Part shown: positions 1-7,325 of the stretch, one piece after another
How positions within the stretch are numbered: the stretch's first letter is position 1
Layout: each line of letters begins with the position of its first letter
The notes under the pieces: model-generated
Told to the model about the DNA's origin: nothing
The model's input: only the letters and a program-made list of their open reading frames with translations
Databases searched by the model: none
Assembly: GCA_002346435.1 (NCBI GenBank)
Contig: DDZT01000072.1
Location: forward strand, 1 to 15,806
Length of the DNA stretch: 15,806 bases
Direction: 5' to 3'
From: Anaerolineales bacterium UBA3001
Lineage (GTDB): Bacteria; Chloroflexota; Anaerolineae; Anaerolineales; UBA11657
Position numbers and translations under genes: made by a program

Positions 1-138
1 ACATATCCTATTTCACGTGCACTGTATATGTACTTACCAGGAGAAGCGACTGGATATACCAAGGATTATATTGACTGGATCTATAGCGAACAAGCACAGT
101 CAATTGTCGAGGAACTAGGCTTTGTACCTGTGAACTAG
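1..138 (+). CDS. pstS: Phosphate ABC transporter substrate-binding protein PstS, C-terminal fragment
   Basis: Only the last 45 codons are present; the gene is cut by the left window edge and ends with TAG at 136-138. The visible tail reads YPISRALYMYLPG, then YIDWIYSEQAQSIVEELGF and VPVN. This matches the conserved C-terminus of PstS-type phosphate-binding proteins (YPISRPLY... YIDWILS.EGQ.IVEE.GYVP). The protein captures orthophosphate outside the membrane and delivers it to the PstC-PstA channel. The position 39 bases ahead of pstC, on the same strand, supports the call. Start, signal peptide and phosphate-binding residues lie outside the window. Confidence 0.9.
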   Translation, partial: TYPISRALYMYLPGEATGYTKDYIDWIYSEQAQSIVEELGFVPVN

Positions 139-177
139 AGTGTAAGAGTAAAGTGACTGGAACAGATATTAGGAAGA

Positions 178-1107
178 ATGACAAAAATTATGAATAGCAA
201 AATGATCTTCAATACCAAATATCGTCAACTGCTTGAATTTGTTGTGGAAGCAATTATCCGCATTTCAGGTTATTCGGCAGTTGTGTTTGTCGGTCTTATC
301 TTTCTTTTCTTGATGCAGGAGTCACTACCTACTTTTGGAGAAGTACAAGCTAGGGATTTGTGGAGTCAAAGATGGTATCCTATTGAGAATTATTTTGGAG
401 TTCTACCACTTTTAAGCGGCTCTCTAATCATTACACTCGGAGCAGCTTTGATCGCTATTCCATTTGGATTGATGACTGCAATATTTATTGCGGAAATTGC
501 GCCTCTCTGGTTACGCGAAATATTAAAACCGTTAGTAGAAGTCTTAGGAGGTGTACCCTCAGTTGTGCTAGGTTTTCTGGGGATTACTGTGTTAGCGCCT
601 CTAGTGCGTGAACAGCTTTATCTTCCTACAGGTCTTACCGCATTCACTGGTGCCGTACTATTAGCTGGTATGGCCATTCCTACTATTGTCAGCGTAGCTG
701 AAGATGCATTGGATGCCGTTCCTAAAGCATATAGAGATGCGGCACTTGCTCTTGGTGCTACACGTTGGCAAACAATCTGGCGTGTGACCTTGCCAGCAGC
801 TAGGTCAGGGGTGTTGACAGCAACGATGTTGGGAATTGGTCGTGCTATTGGGGAAACTATGACGGTAATGATGGTGACCGGAAATGCACCACAGATGGCA
901 TCCGGGTTAGGTTCGCTTTTCATTTCGCTTCGTACTATGACGGCCACTATAGCAGCCGAGATGGGAGAAGTGGCTAATGGAAGTTTACATTATCATGTAC
1001 TTTTTTCTATCGGACTTATATTGTTTCTTATTAGCCTGACAGTTAATATTACTGCTTCGGCAGTATTGTTCCGTGCACGTAAACGTACAGAGAGATTGCT
1101 GTCTTGA
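178..1107 (+). CDS. pstC: Phosphate ABC transporter permease PstC
   Basis: Inner-membrane subunit that pairs with PstA to form the phosphate channel. The 309-residue protein has a cytoplasmic N-terminus, a first membrane segment at about 30-48, an extracytoplasmic stretch, then several more hydrophobic segments (about 78-108, 120-142, 155-175, 210-235, 272-297). The ABC-permease EAA loop lies at about 175-208 (EDALDAVPKAYRDAALALG, then ATRWQTIWRV), which docks onto the ATPase. GRAIGETMTV at 221-230 is a strong PstC signature. An AGGA at 171-174 sits only three bases before this ATG; the ATG at 190 (MNSKM) is a possible alternative with a long spacer. Length is normal for the family. Confidence 0.95.
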   Translation: MTKIMNSKMIFNTKYRQLLEFVVEAIIRISGYSAVVFVGLIFLFLMQESLPTFGEVQARDLWSQRWYPIENYFGVLPLLSGSLIITLGAALIAIPFGLMTAIFIAEIAPLWLREILKPLVEVLGGVPSVVLGFLGITVLAPLVREQLYLPTGLTAFTGAVLLAGMAIPTIVSVAEDALDAVPKAYRDAALALGATRWQTIWRVTLPAARSGVLTATMLGIGRAIGETMTVMMVTGNAPQMASGLGSLFISLRTMTATIAAEMGEVANGSLHYHVLFSIGLILFLISLTVNITASAVLFRARKRTERLLS

Positions 1108-1124
1108 AATAGCTTTAAAGCGAT

Positions 1125-1979
1125 ATGATACGTTTATCTAGACACCATACAGAGAGAATAGTATTTGCAGTCATAGGCTTAGCAGCTGTAGCTACAGCTG
1201 TCCCAATAATTATCATAGTAGGTTCTATCTTTTTCTCAGGCGCAGAAGCTGTGTCATGGCAATTCTTGTTAGAGATGCCGCGTGATGGTATGAGATCGGG
1301 TGGTATATGGCCAGCTATTATTGGGACAATCTATCTTGTGGTTGGTACTGGTCTTATATCAATACCTCTAGGAGTAGCATCAGCAATCTATCTCTCAGAA
1401 TATGCAGCTGATAGTTACTGGACGCGTATGATCCGTCTGGCAATTGTGAATCTGGCAGGTATTCCTTCGGTAGTATACGGGTTGTTCGGATTGGGACTAT
1501 TTGTGCTATTTCTAGACCTGGGTTCTTCAATAGTCGCAGCCTGTCTTACACTTTCAATTATGACTATCCCGGTAATAATTAGTACAGCGGAAGAAGCGTT
1601 GCGAGCGGTACCCCAAAGCTTCCGGGTGGTAAGTGTTGGCATGGGGGCTACACGATGGCAGACTATTCGTCGAGTAGTGCTTCCTCAAGCATTACCGGGT
1701 ATTCTTACTGGTGTTATTCTTGGTTTGAATAGAGCAGCTGGTGAAACTGCTCCAATTCTTTTTACGGGCGCTGCATTCTTTCTGCCAAAGTTACCTAATT
1801 CTATCTTCGATCAGACTATGGCATTACCCTATCATCTTTTTGTTATATCCACCCAAGTGCCAGAAATGCCTATCACGATTCAATATGGTACAGCGACTGT
1901 GCTCCTAGCGTTTGTACTGATCATGAATATATTGGCTGCAAGTGTGCGCAGCTGGCAGCGTCGTAAACGAGAATGGTAG
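1125..1979 (+). CDS. pstA: Phosphate ABC transporter permease PstA
   Basis: Second membrane subunit of the phosphate importer, 284 residues. It has an N-terminal membrane segment at about 12-37, a conserved extracytoplasmic loop, and further segments near 64-90, 105-130, 136-155, 190-220 and 252-273. The EAA loop at about 156-189 (EEALRAVPQSFRVVSVGMG, then ATRWQTIRRVVLP) and the motif LNRAAGETAPILFTGAA near 201-217 are typical of PstA. The usual REAALALGA part of the loop is diverged to RVVSVGMGA, but the contact glycine is kept. The start follows pstC by 17 bases; no strong Shine-Dalgarno is visible, so translation may be coupled to pstC. Confidence 0.95.
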   Translation: MIRLSRHHTERIVFAVIGLAAVATAVPIIIIVGSIFFSGAEAVSWQFLLEMPRDGMRSGGIWPAIIGTIYLVVGTGLISIPLGVASAIYLSEYAADSYWTRMIRLAIVNLAGIPSVVYGLFGLGLFVLFLDLGSSIVAACLTLSIMTIPVIISTAEEALRAVPQSFRVVSVGMGATRWQTIRRVVLPQALPGILTGVILGLNRAAGETAPILFTGAAFFLPKLPNSIFDQTMALPYHLFVISTQVPEMPITIQYGTATVLLAFVLIMNILAASVRSWQRRKREW

Positions 1980-1988
1980 GATACTACA

Positions 1989-2750
1989 ATGTTCGATAAT
2001 CCTAAAATTAGAATAAATGAGTTGTCAGTAGGATATGATGATGGTACTCAAGCTCTGAGTGATGTTTGTTTGGATATTCCTGAAAATGCTATAACAGCTC
2101 TATTTGGTCCAGCCGGGGGTGGTAAGAGTACCTTGCTCCGTACTCTAAATCGACTAAATGATCTTCTCGATGTAAGTATATCTGGCGAAGTTATTATCGA
2201 CGATATGAATATCTTCGATAGGAACGTGGATGTAATTTCGCTTCGTAGGCGAGTTGGTATCGTTTTTGCTCAGCCTATACCATTGCCCTTTTCAATTCGA
2301 AAAAATATAACTTATGGTTTGGAATTGGCTGGGGAGCGACGTCGAGCTAAGTTGGATGATGCAGTTGAAGGTAGCTTACGTTCATCTGCATTGTGGGACG
2401 AAGTGAAGGATAGACTGGACGATTCTGCTAATGCATTATCTGGAGGACAACAGCAGCGACTGTGTATTGCCAGAGTGTTGGCTCTAGCACCTGAAGTATT
2501 ATTGCTTGACGAACCCACTTCAGGTCTTGATCCTATTTCCACCGCAAAAGTCGAATCTTCGCTTCAGATCCTTAAGCAGGACTATACAGTTGTTATTGCT
2601 CCTAGCAGTATTCAGCAGACGGCTCGCATTGCTGATTTGGCAGTATTTATGTTACAAGGAGAATTGGTGGAATGGGGCAGTGGTGAAGACCTATTTAGTG
2701 CTCCACGTGAAAAGCAGACGGAAGAATACATTACCGGTCGGTTCGGATAG
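1989..2750 (+). CDS. pstB: Phosphate ABC transporter ATPase PstB1, with degenerate Q- and H-loops
   Basis: Cytoplasmic ATPase of the phosphate importer, 253 residues, the usual length. Visible motifs are Walker A GPAGGGKST (40-48), signature LSGGQ (150-154), Walker B LLLDE with catalytic E175, and D-loop SGLD (178-181). Two catalytic positions are changed. The PstB consensus VFQKPNPFP reads VFAQPIPLP, so the Q-loop Gln is Ala94 (Gln95 follows it). The consensus VTHNMQQAAR reads APSSIQQTAR, so the switch His is Ser206. Walker A also has GGG where PstB usually has GCG. An AGGA overlapping the pstA stop supports this ATG. It is followed 10 bases later by a second pstB copy with the reverse pattern of intact and altered motifs. 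Alone, this subunit is predicted to be a poor ATPase. Confidence 0.93.
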   Translation: MFDNPKIRINELSVGYDDGTQALSDVCLDIPENAITALFGPAGGGKSTLLRTLNRLNDLLDVSISGEVIIDDMNIFDRNVDVISLRRRVGIVFAQPIPLPFSIRKNITYGLELAGERRRAKLDDAVEGSLRSSALWDEVKDRLDDSANALSGGQQQRLCIARVLALAPEVLLLDEPTSGLDPISTAKVESSLQILKQDYTVVIAPSSIQQTARIADLAVFMLQGELVEWGSGEDLFSAPREKQTEEYITGRFG

Positions 2751-2760
2751 GTAAAATACA

Positions 2761-3522
2761 ATGTCAGATGAGATAACTTTCCAGATTGAGCAGCTAAACT
2801 TCTATTATGGTAATACGCAAGCTTTATGTGATGTAAACATGACAGTATTACCGCGTGAGATTACGGCACTTATTGGGCCTTCGGGATGTGGTAAGTCTAC
2901 TTTTTTACGTTGTCTTAACCGTATGAATGATACTATTACTGATACTAGAATTAGTGGCAGCATAGTTCTAAATGGTCAAAATATTTATGCGCCAAATATT
3001 GATGAAACTGAATTACGTCGTCAAGTAGGTTTAGTCTTCCAGAGACCGAATCCATTTCCACAATCTATTTTTGATAACGTAGCTTTTGGTCCACGTGTGT
3101 TGGGAATAGCTACTGGTAATGACTTGCATGAATTAGTTGTGCAGTCTCTGCGTGCAGCTGCCCTATGGGATGAAATAAAGGAAGATTTGAAACAACCGGC
3201 TTTGTCTCTATCATTAGGTCAGCAGCAGCGTTTATGTATAGCCCGTGTATTGGCAGTTACTCCGGATGTAATCTTAATGGATGAACCATGCTCTGCTTTG
3301 GATCCTATTGCGACAAATCAAATAGAGGAACTGATACAGGAACTGAAGGAACACTATACTATTGTTATTGTGACTCATAATATGCAGCAGGCGGCTCGTG
3401 TATCCGATAAAACCGGGTTTTTCTGGTTAGGCGAATTGATAGAATTTGATGAGACTACAACTATTTTCACGCGACCATCGTTGCAACGAACTGAAGATTA
3501 TGTTACAGGTCGTTTTGGTTAG
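2761..3522 (+). CDS. pstB: Phosphate ABC transporter ATPase PstB2, with altered LSLGQ signature
   Basis: Second ATPase of the phosphate importer, 253 residues. Walker A GPSGCGKST (39-47), Q-loop VFQRPNPFP with Gln94, Walker B ILMDE with E175, D-loop SALD and H-loop VTHNMQQAAR with His206 are all canonical for PstB. The exception is the ABC signature, LSLGQ at 150-154 in place of LSGGQ: the middle Gly is Leu152 (TCA TTA GGT in the DNA). Because the signature of one subunit acts on ATP bound to the Walker motifs of the partner, this change affects the site on PstB1, not its own. Q-loop, signature, Walker B and H-loop fall at identical residue numbers in the two copies, consistent with an old tandem duplication. 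Confidence 0.94.
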   Translation: MSDEITFQIEQLNFYYGNTQALCDVNMTVLPREITALIGPSGCGKSTFLRCLNRMNDTITDTRISGSIVLNGQNIYAPNIDETELRRQVGLVFQRPNPFPQSIFDNVAFGPRVLGIATGNDLHELVVQSLRAAALWDEIKEDLKQPALSLSLGQQQRLCIARVLAVTPDVILMDEPCSALDPIATNQIEELIQELKEHYTIVIVTHNMQQAARVSDKTGFFWLGELIEFDETTTIFTRPSLQRTEDYVTGRFG

Positions 3523-3524
3523 GC

Positions 3525-4262
3525 ATGAAAATTGCTATATTGTCAGATATACACTCGAATATTCATGCTTTAGAGGCAGTATGGAAGGATATTAATTATG
3601 TACAACCAGACGAGATATATTGTTTGGGTGATTTAGTTGGTTATGGAGCATATCCAAACGACACAATTGATTTTGTGCGTAAGAACAATATACCAACAGT
3701 AATGGGCAACTATGATGATGCTGTTGGTTTTGATAGAGCGAGCTGTGGCTGTAATTATAATGATCCAGATGATGTCGCACGTAGTAATACTTCTCTCTTA
3801 TGGACAAAGCAAAATACTAATGTTGAAGGAAAAGATTACTTGAGAGAATTTCCGAAATCTATTCGTAGGGAGCGTTTGGGACACAGATTACTGTTTGTAC
3901 ATGGTAGTCCACGTTCTATTAATGAGTATTTGTTTGCTGATCGGCGTGAATCAACTTTTGAGCGTATTGCTAGAATGGCGGAAGCCGATGTGCTTTTATG
4001 TGGACACACACATTTACATTACCAGAAATATGTAGATGGTACTATGTTTATTAACACTGGGTCGGTTGGAAAACCTAAAGATGGTGACTTCCGCGCTGGA
4101 TATGTGTTGCTAATACTTGAGGCAGGAAAAATACACGTTGATTATAGAAGAGTTGATTATAATGTTAGTGCAGCAGCGCAAGCGGTTCGGGACAATGGGC
4201 TTCCAGAACAGTTTGCCAGTCAATTAGAAGTGGGTGGAGAAGAGATACTGGTATCAGTGTGA
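3525..4262 (+). CDS. Calcineurin-like metallophosphoesterase in the pst operon
   Basis: A 245-residue protein of the metallophosphoesterase superfamily (YfcE/diadenosine-tetraphosphatase-like group). Metal-binding motifs are visible in order: SDIHSN (D8, H10), LGDLVGYG (D36), MGNYDD (N62), FVHGSP (H126) and CGHTH (H161, H163), followed by INTGSVGKP near 176-184. This fits a cytoplasmic two-metal phosphatase or phosphodiesterase; there is no signal peptide. The GNYD and SCGC (residues 73-76) features fit a bacterial subgroup with unknown substrate. The ATG lies two bases after the pstB2 stop, implying translational coupling. Its place between pstB2 and phoU suggests a role in phosphate release or signalling, but the substrate cannot be read from the sequence. 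Confidence 0.88.
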   Translation: MKIAILSDIHSNIHALEAVWKDINYVQPDEIYCLGDLVGYGAYPNDTIDFVRKNNIPTVMGNYDDAVGFDRASCGCNYNDPDDVARSNTSLLWTKQNTNVEGKDYLREFPKSIRRERLGHRLLFVHGSPRSINEYLFADRRESTFERIARMAEADVLLCGHTHLHYQKYVDGTMFINTGSVGKPKDGDFRAGYVLLILEAGKIHVDYRRVDYNVSAAAQAVRDNGLPEQFASQLEVGGEEILVSV

Positions 4263-4290
4263 CCCATATTGTAATTAGAGGAGTATGATT

Positions 4291-4977
4291 ATGGACAACA
4301 TTCAGACTCGTGCTACTTTAGACGAACATCTAAAAGGTATCATAGATGACATAATACGGTTGAGTAGTAAGGTAGATACTGCTATTGATAAAGCCATAAA
4401 TGCTTTTGCTGCTTGTGACGTGGAGCTTGCTCAAGAGGTTATTGCAGAGGATGTCCATATTAATACAAAGCGTTTCGAGCTTGAGGAGCACTGCTTACAT
4501 ATTATGGTCACTCAGCAGCCTGTGGCTGTAGATTTGCGTCTTATTATTGCAACTATGAATATTGTAACTGAGTTGGAGCGCATTGGTGATTATGCTGCAG
4601 GTATAGCTAAATTGGCTGTGCGTGTGGAAATGGTTCCAAAACGGGATATTCCTAATGCTATATATCAACTGACTAGTCAATGTCGTGACATGTTAAGAAG
4701 GGCGATGGTAGCCTATACAGAACACGATGCAAATTTAGCATATGATGTAGCAGACAATGATGACAGTCTTGATACTCAACATAGGATGTTGTTCCATAAG
4801 CTCGTAGGAGAAACACGTGATGCTAGTCAATCGACTGATTACTTACTATCAGTTCTGTTTGTGGCTCATAATATAGAACGGATAGGTGATCGTGCTACTA
4901 ACATCGCCGAGAGAGTTATTTTTATGGCTAGTGGTAAATTGACAGAATTGAATGTTACTTACACAGATGATAAATAA
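4291..4977 (+). CDS. phoU: Phosphate transport system regulator PhoU
   Basis: All-helical cytoplasmic regulator, 228 residues, built from two PhoU repeats. Each repeat carries the metal-cluster motif: ELERIGDYA (E96, D100) and NIERIGDRA (E196, D200), exactly 100 residues apart. In known systems PhoU restrains Pst transport and the PhoR-PhoB pathway when phosphate is plentiful. No phoR or phoB is in the window. I prefer the ATG at 4291 because AGAGGAG at 4277-4283 lies seven bases upstream; the ATG at 4285 (adding Met-Ile) is only one base from that site. It closes the operon and converges with the minus-strand genes. Confidence 0.95.
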   Translation: MDNIQTRATLDEHLKGIIDDIIRLSSKVDTAIDKAINAFAACDVELAQEVIAEDVHINTKRFELEEHCLHIMVTQQPVAVDLRLIIATMNIVTELERIGDYAAGIAKLAVRVEMVPKRDIPNAIYQLTSQCRDMLRRAMVAYTEHDANLAYDVADNDDSLDTQHRMLFHKLVGETRDASQSTDYLLSVLFVAHNIERIGDRATNIAERVIFMASGKLTELNVTYTDDK

Positions 4978-5017
4978 TTATTGACCATCTGTATTTTGTG
5001 TGCTCCACTCAATAACA

Positions 5018-5938
5018 TTAATTCGCATTGATAGCCTCAATTGCAAGATTAGGGTAACCTGTAACAACACCGTCTATTCCTTGTTGTATTATAAGTTCCA
5101 TTTGATCGGATTTATTGATGTTTACTGCGTGGACTCTTAAACCTCTTAGATGTGCCGATTGTACTAGATTAGGTGTAATAAGTCGTAAGCCGTACCAAAT
5201 TGGTGGCAACTTCACTAAATGAAAGCTTGGGCTATAGATAGGGGTCAAGAATGCTGCATTCAGTGCAGTAAAGACCTTTTGTTCTTTATCACTAGCGGCC
5301 GTGGCTATTTCGGGACACGTTTCTCTAAAATGTTCAAGAACCACATCATTATCGGACGATACTAGTACCTTTTGAGCCATATTGTAGTTTCGAATATTCA
5401 TGCAGAGTAGGTTTGCTGGAAAGAAATCATCATCCTTAATGTCAACATATATTCGCATGCTATCTATTTCTGCAAACACTTCAGCAATGGTTGGTATGGT
5501 GATACCCTGGCCACGGTATTTGAATGTTGTTCCAGCGTCTTGTGACCATTGATAACCTGCGTCTAGATTTTGTAATTCAGTTAAATTTAACTGGTTTACA
5601 GCCCCAAATCCATTGGTAGTTCGCTCTACAGTACTATCATGCATAGCAACAAGTGTGTTATCTAAGCTAATTCGTACGTCTATTTGTATTGCATTACTGC
5701 CGATTGCTTCAGATTGTTGAAAAGCGTACAGAGTGTTTTCTGGCCACAGTCCTGAGCCTCCTCTATAGGCTATTATTTGTGTAGTGTGCTTGCTTTCAAC
5801 CTCGCTATAGAAAGGATGGACCGGTACAGATTGTGCTGATGTTGTAAGTATTCCATAGGTAAGCAGACATATAAATATGATACTTACACATGCTATAAAT
5901 GATTGTTTTGCTTGCTTATTAAACTTTGTCTGGACCAT
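5018..5938 (-). CDS. Exported glycerophosphodiester phosphodiesterase-like protein with altered catalytic residues
   Basis: Residue numbers are from a TTG codon one before the preferred ATG (5936-5938); the protein is 306 residues from that ATG. A hydrophobic segment at about 14-32 after a Lys-rich start, followed by SAQS, looks like a signal peptide or anchor. The GDPD barrel is recognisable: RGGSGLWPENT (60-70), MHDSTVERTTNGFG (100-113), LDAGYQW (126-132), the VDIK strand (166-169) and GVVTGYPNLA near the C-terminus. GDPDs hydrolyse glycerophosphodiesters to glycerol-3-phosphate and an alcohol. Here the catalytic His of HRG is Tyr59, the metal Glu of E-x-D is Gln86 (D88 kept), and the Glu of the EIK motif is Asp167; His101 is intact. 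Activity is therefore doubtful. The gene follows the DnaC-like gene by 13 bases and converges with phoU. Confidence 0.85.
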   Translation of the reverse strand: MVQTKFNKQAKQSFIACVSIIFICLLTYGILTTSAQSVPVHPFYSEVESKHTTQIIAYRGGSGLWPENTLYAFQQSEAIGSNAIQIDVRISLDNTLVAMHDSTVERTTNGFGAVNQLNLTELQNLDAGYQWSQDAGTTFKYRGQGITIPTIAEVFAEIDSMRIYVDIKDDDFFPANLLCMNIRNYNMAQKVLVSSDNDVVLEHFRETCPEIATAASDKEQKVFTALNAAFLTPIYSPSFHLVKLPPIWYGLRLITPNLVQSAHLRGLRVHAVNINKSDQMELIIQQGIDGVVTGYPNLAIEAINAN

Positions 5939-5951
5939 CAAGATGTTGTGG

Positions 5952-7325
5952 CTATGACCGTGAGCTACGTTTTTTGCCTTTATACATTGGTGCAGTAATA
6001 GGGCATATAGTACTTATCGCAGGATTCAAGAGACGGCTTTCTAATCTAGTTCCCAGGTCAGATTTATCAGCAGATGTCGTGATAACCGTAGGTAGACGTG
6101 TTACGTATCGATGATCAATAAGTTGCATTAGTTTTTCTCTTGCCCATGGTGTTGCGCTTTCCACTGTAAGGTCGTCTAGGATAAGTAGTGGTGTGTTACG
6201 TAGTTCTGCAAACTGTTTGTCGAAGCGAACCAATGAGTCTGGACTGAATGTGGCTCGCAAATGATCAAGCAGATCCGCCGAAGTAATAAATAGTGCCGGA
6301 CTACCATTCCGAACGCGATAGTTAGCTACGGCGGCCGCCAAATGTGTCTTCCCACAACCGTGACCGCCAATTAATAACAACCATCCTTCTGGATTTTCAG
6401 CAAAGCTCTTTGCAGCTGTGGCTGCAATATTTAGGCGCTTGTGATGTTCTGAAGGTATATCACCTGCTCTAGATTCGAAGGTTTCAAAGGTCTGTCGAGA
6501 ATGTATTGGTAGTGAGGATAAGTCAGTTTGGTCGGAGTCAGCCCTGCGAAAATCTGGTGCTTGTATGATTAATTTACGTACTAGGTCTATATCTACCAGT
6601 CGACTTCTGATACGCGGCTCTATACTTTCTAGATTTACATTACAAGTTATGACAGTCGGTAAAGCCGCATTATATCTGTGATTAATTATTTGATAGAGTT
6701 TTTCTTGAGCCCACTGGGTGGGATTCTCGGCACCAAGATCATCGAGCACCAATAGAAATATATTGCGTGTCTGTTCAAAAAGCTCATCATAATCAATGGT
6801 AGATCCTGGAGAAAAGGTAGAACGTAGGTGATCAAGCAAATCAGGAGTGTTCACAAATAGCACATCTTGACCTTGAGATAAGCATTGATTGGCTATAGCA
6901 GCTGCTAGGTGAGTCTTCCCACACCCATAGCCGCCGTGTAGCACAATCCATCCTTCGGGCGTGTTTGCAAAACTCTGTGCTTGTTCAAATGCTCGCTGCA
7001 AACTATCCTTTTGTCTTGGTTCAGTTGTATTACCTGACGGAATAAAGTTATCGAATGTTTTTTTAGATAGTGGGCCTAAAGTAGAGGAAAGTTGTTTTTG
7101 ATTAGTAATTGCACGTTGTAAGTCTTCAAACCGGCAAGAACAAGGATACAGCCGGCCGAACTCTGGGTCTTCTATGTCGGCATTCGAGCTTACAAAACCT
7201 ATACCAAGGCAATTAGGACAGTCGGCATCTCCTAATCCAGCCACGTTCGTAGAGTTGCTATTAACTGTCGAGGTATTCGAGATATTTTCGGCGAGTCTTT
7301 TCAGTGTCTGATCTGCCTTTTCCAT
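5952..7325 (-). CDS. DnaC/DnaI-like helicase-loader candidate with two tandem AAA+ modules
   Basis: A 457-residue protein. N-terminal zinc-ribbon-like cysteines lie at C36-x2-C39 and C62-x-C64. AAA+ module 1 (about 90-262) has TFDNF, Walker A ending GYGCGKT (131-138), Walker B LLVLDD (191-196), an SRL arginine-finger box (238-243) and a C-terminal DFR. Module 2 (about 279-447) repeats the order: TFETF, GHGCGKT (320-327), LLILDD (380-385), TRLESRL (426-432), but lacks the DFR end. DnaC, DnaI and IstB relatives normally have one such module of about 200-330 residues total. The family loads the replicative helicase; position behind dnaB and a DnaD-like gene supports this. The ATG at 7325 has AAGGA eight bases upstream. 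An ATG at 7370 also has a GGAG, but would overlap the conserved DnaD end even further. Confidence 0.85.
   Translation of the reverse strand: MEKADQTLKRLAENISNTSTVNSNSTNVAGLGDADCPNCLGIGFVSSNADIEDPEFGRLYPCSCRFEDLQRAITNQKQLSSTLGPLSKKTFDNFIPSGNTTEPRQKDSLQRAFEQAQSFANTPEGWIVLHGGYGCGKTHLAAAIANQCLSQGQDVLFVNTPDLLDHLRSTFSPGSTIDYDELFEQTRNIFLLVLDDLGAENPTQWAQEKLYQIINHRYNAALPTVITCNVNLESIEPRIRSRLVDIDLVRKLIIQAPDFRRADSDQTDLSSLPIHSRQTFETFESRAGDIPSEHHKRLNIAATAAKSFAENPEGWLLLIGGHGCGKTHLAAAVANYRVRNGSPALFITSADLLDHLRATFSPDSLVRFDKQFAELRNTPLLILDDLTVESATPWAREKLMQLIDHRYVTRLPTVITTSADKSDLGTRLESRLLNPAISTICPITAPMYKGKKRSSRS

Noticed and set aside
618..947. 109-codon open frame on the - strand inside pstC
   Set aside because: It is antisense to a fully conserved permease gene and shows no independent features.
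3705..3719. GNYD in the metallophosphoesterase in place of GNHD
   Set aside because: The metal-binding Asn is retained and His-to-Tyr at this position is common in this bacterial subgroup, so it is not treated as an active-site loss.
4978..5017. Possible bidirectional terminator in the convergent gap
   Set aside because: Only a short AATAATTATT palindrome is present, with no GC-rich stem or T-run; I cannot support a terminator.
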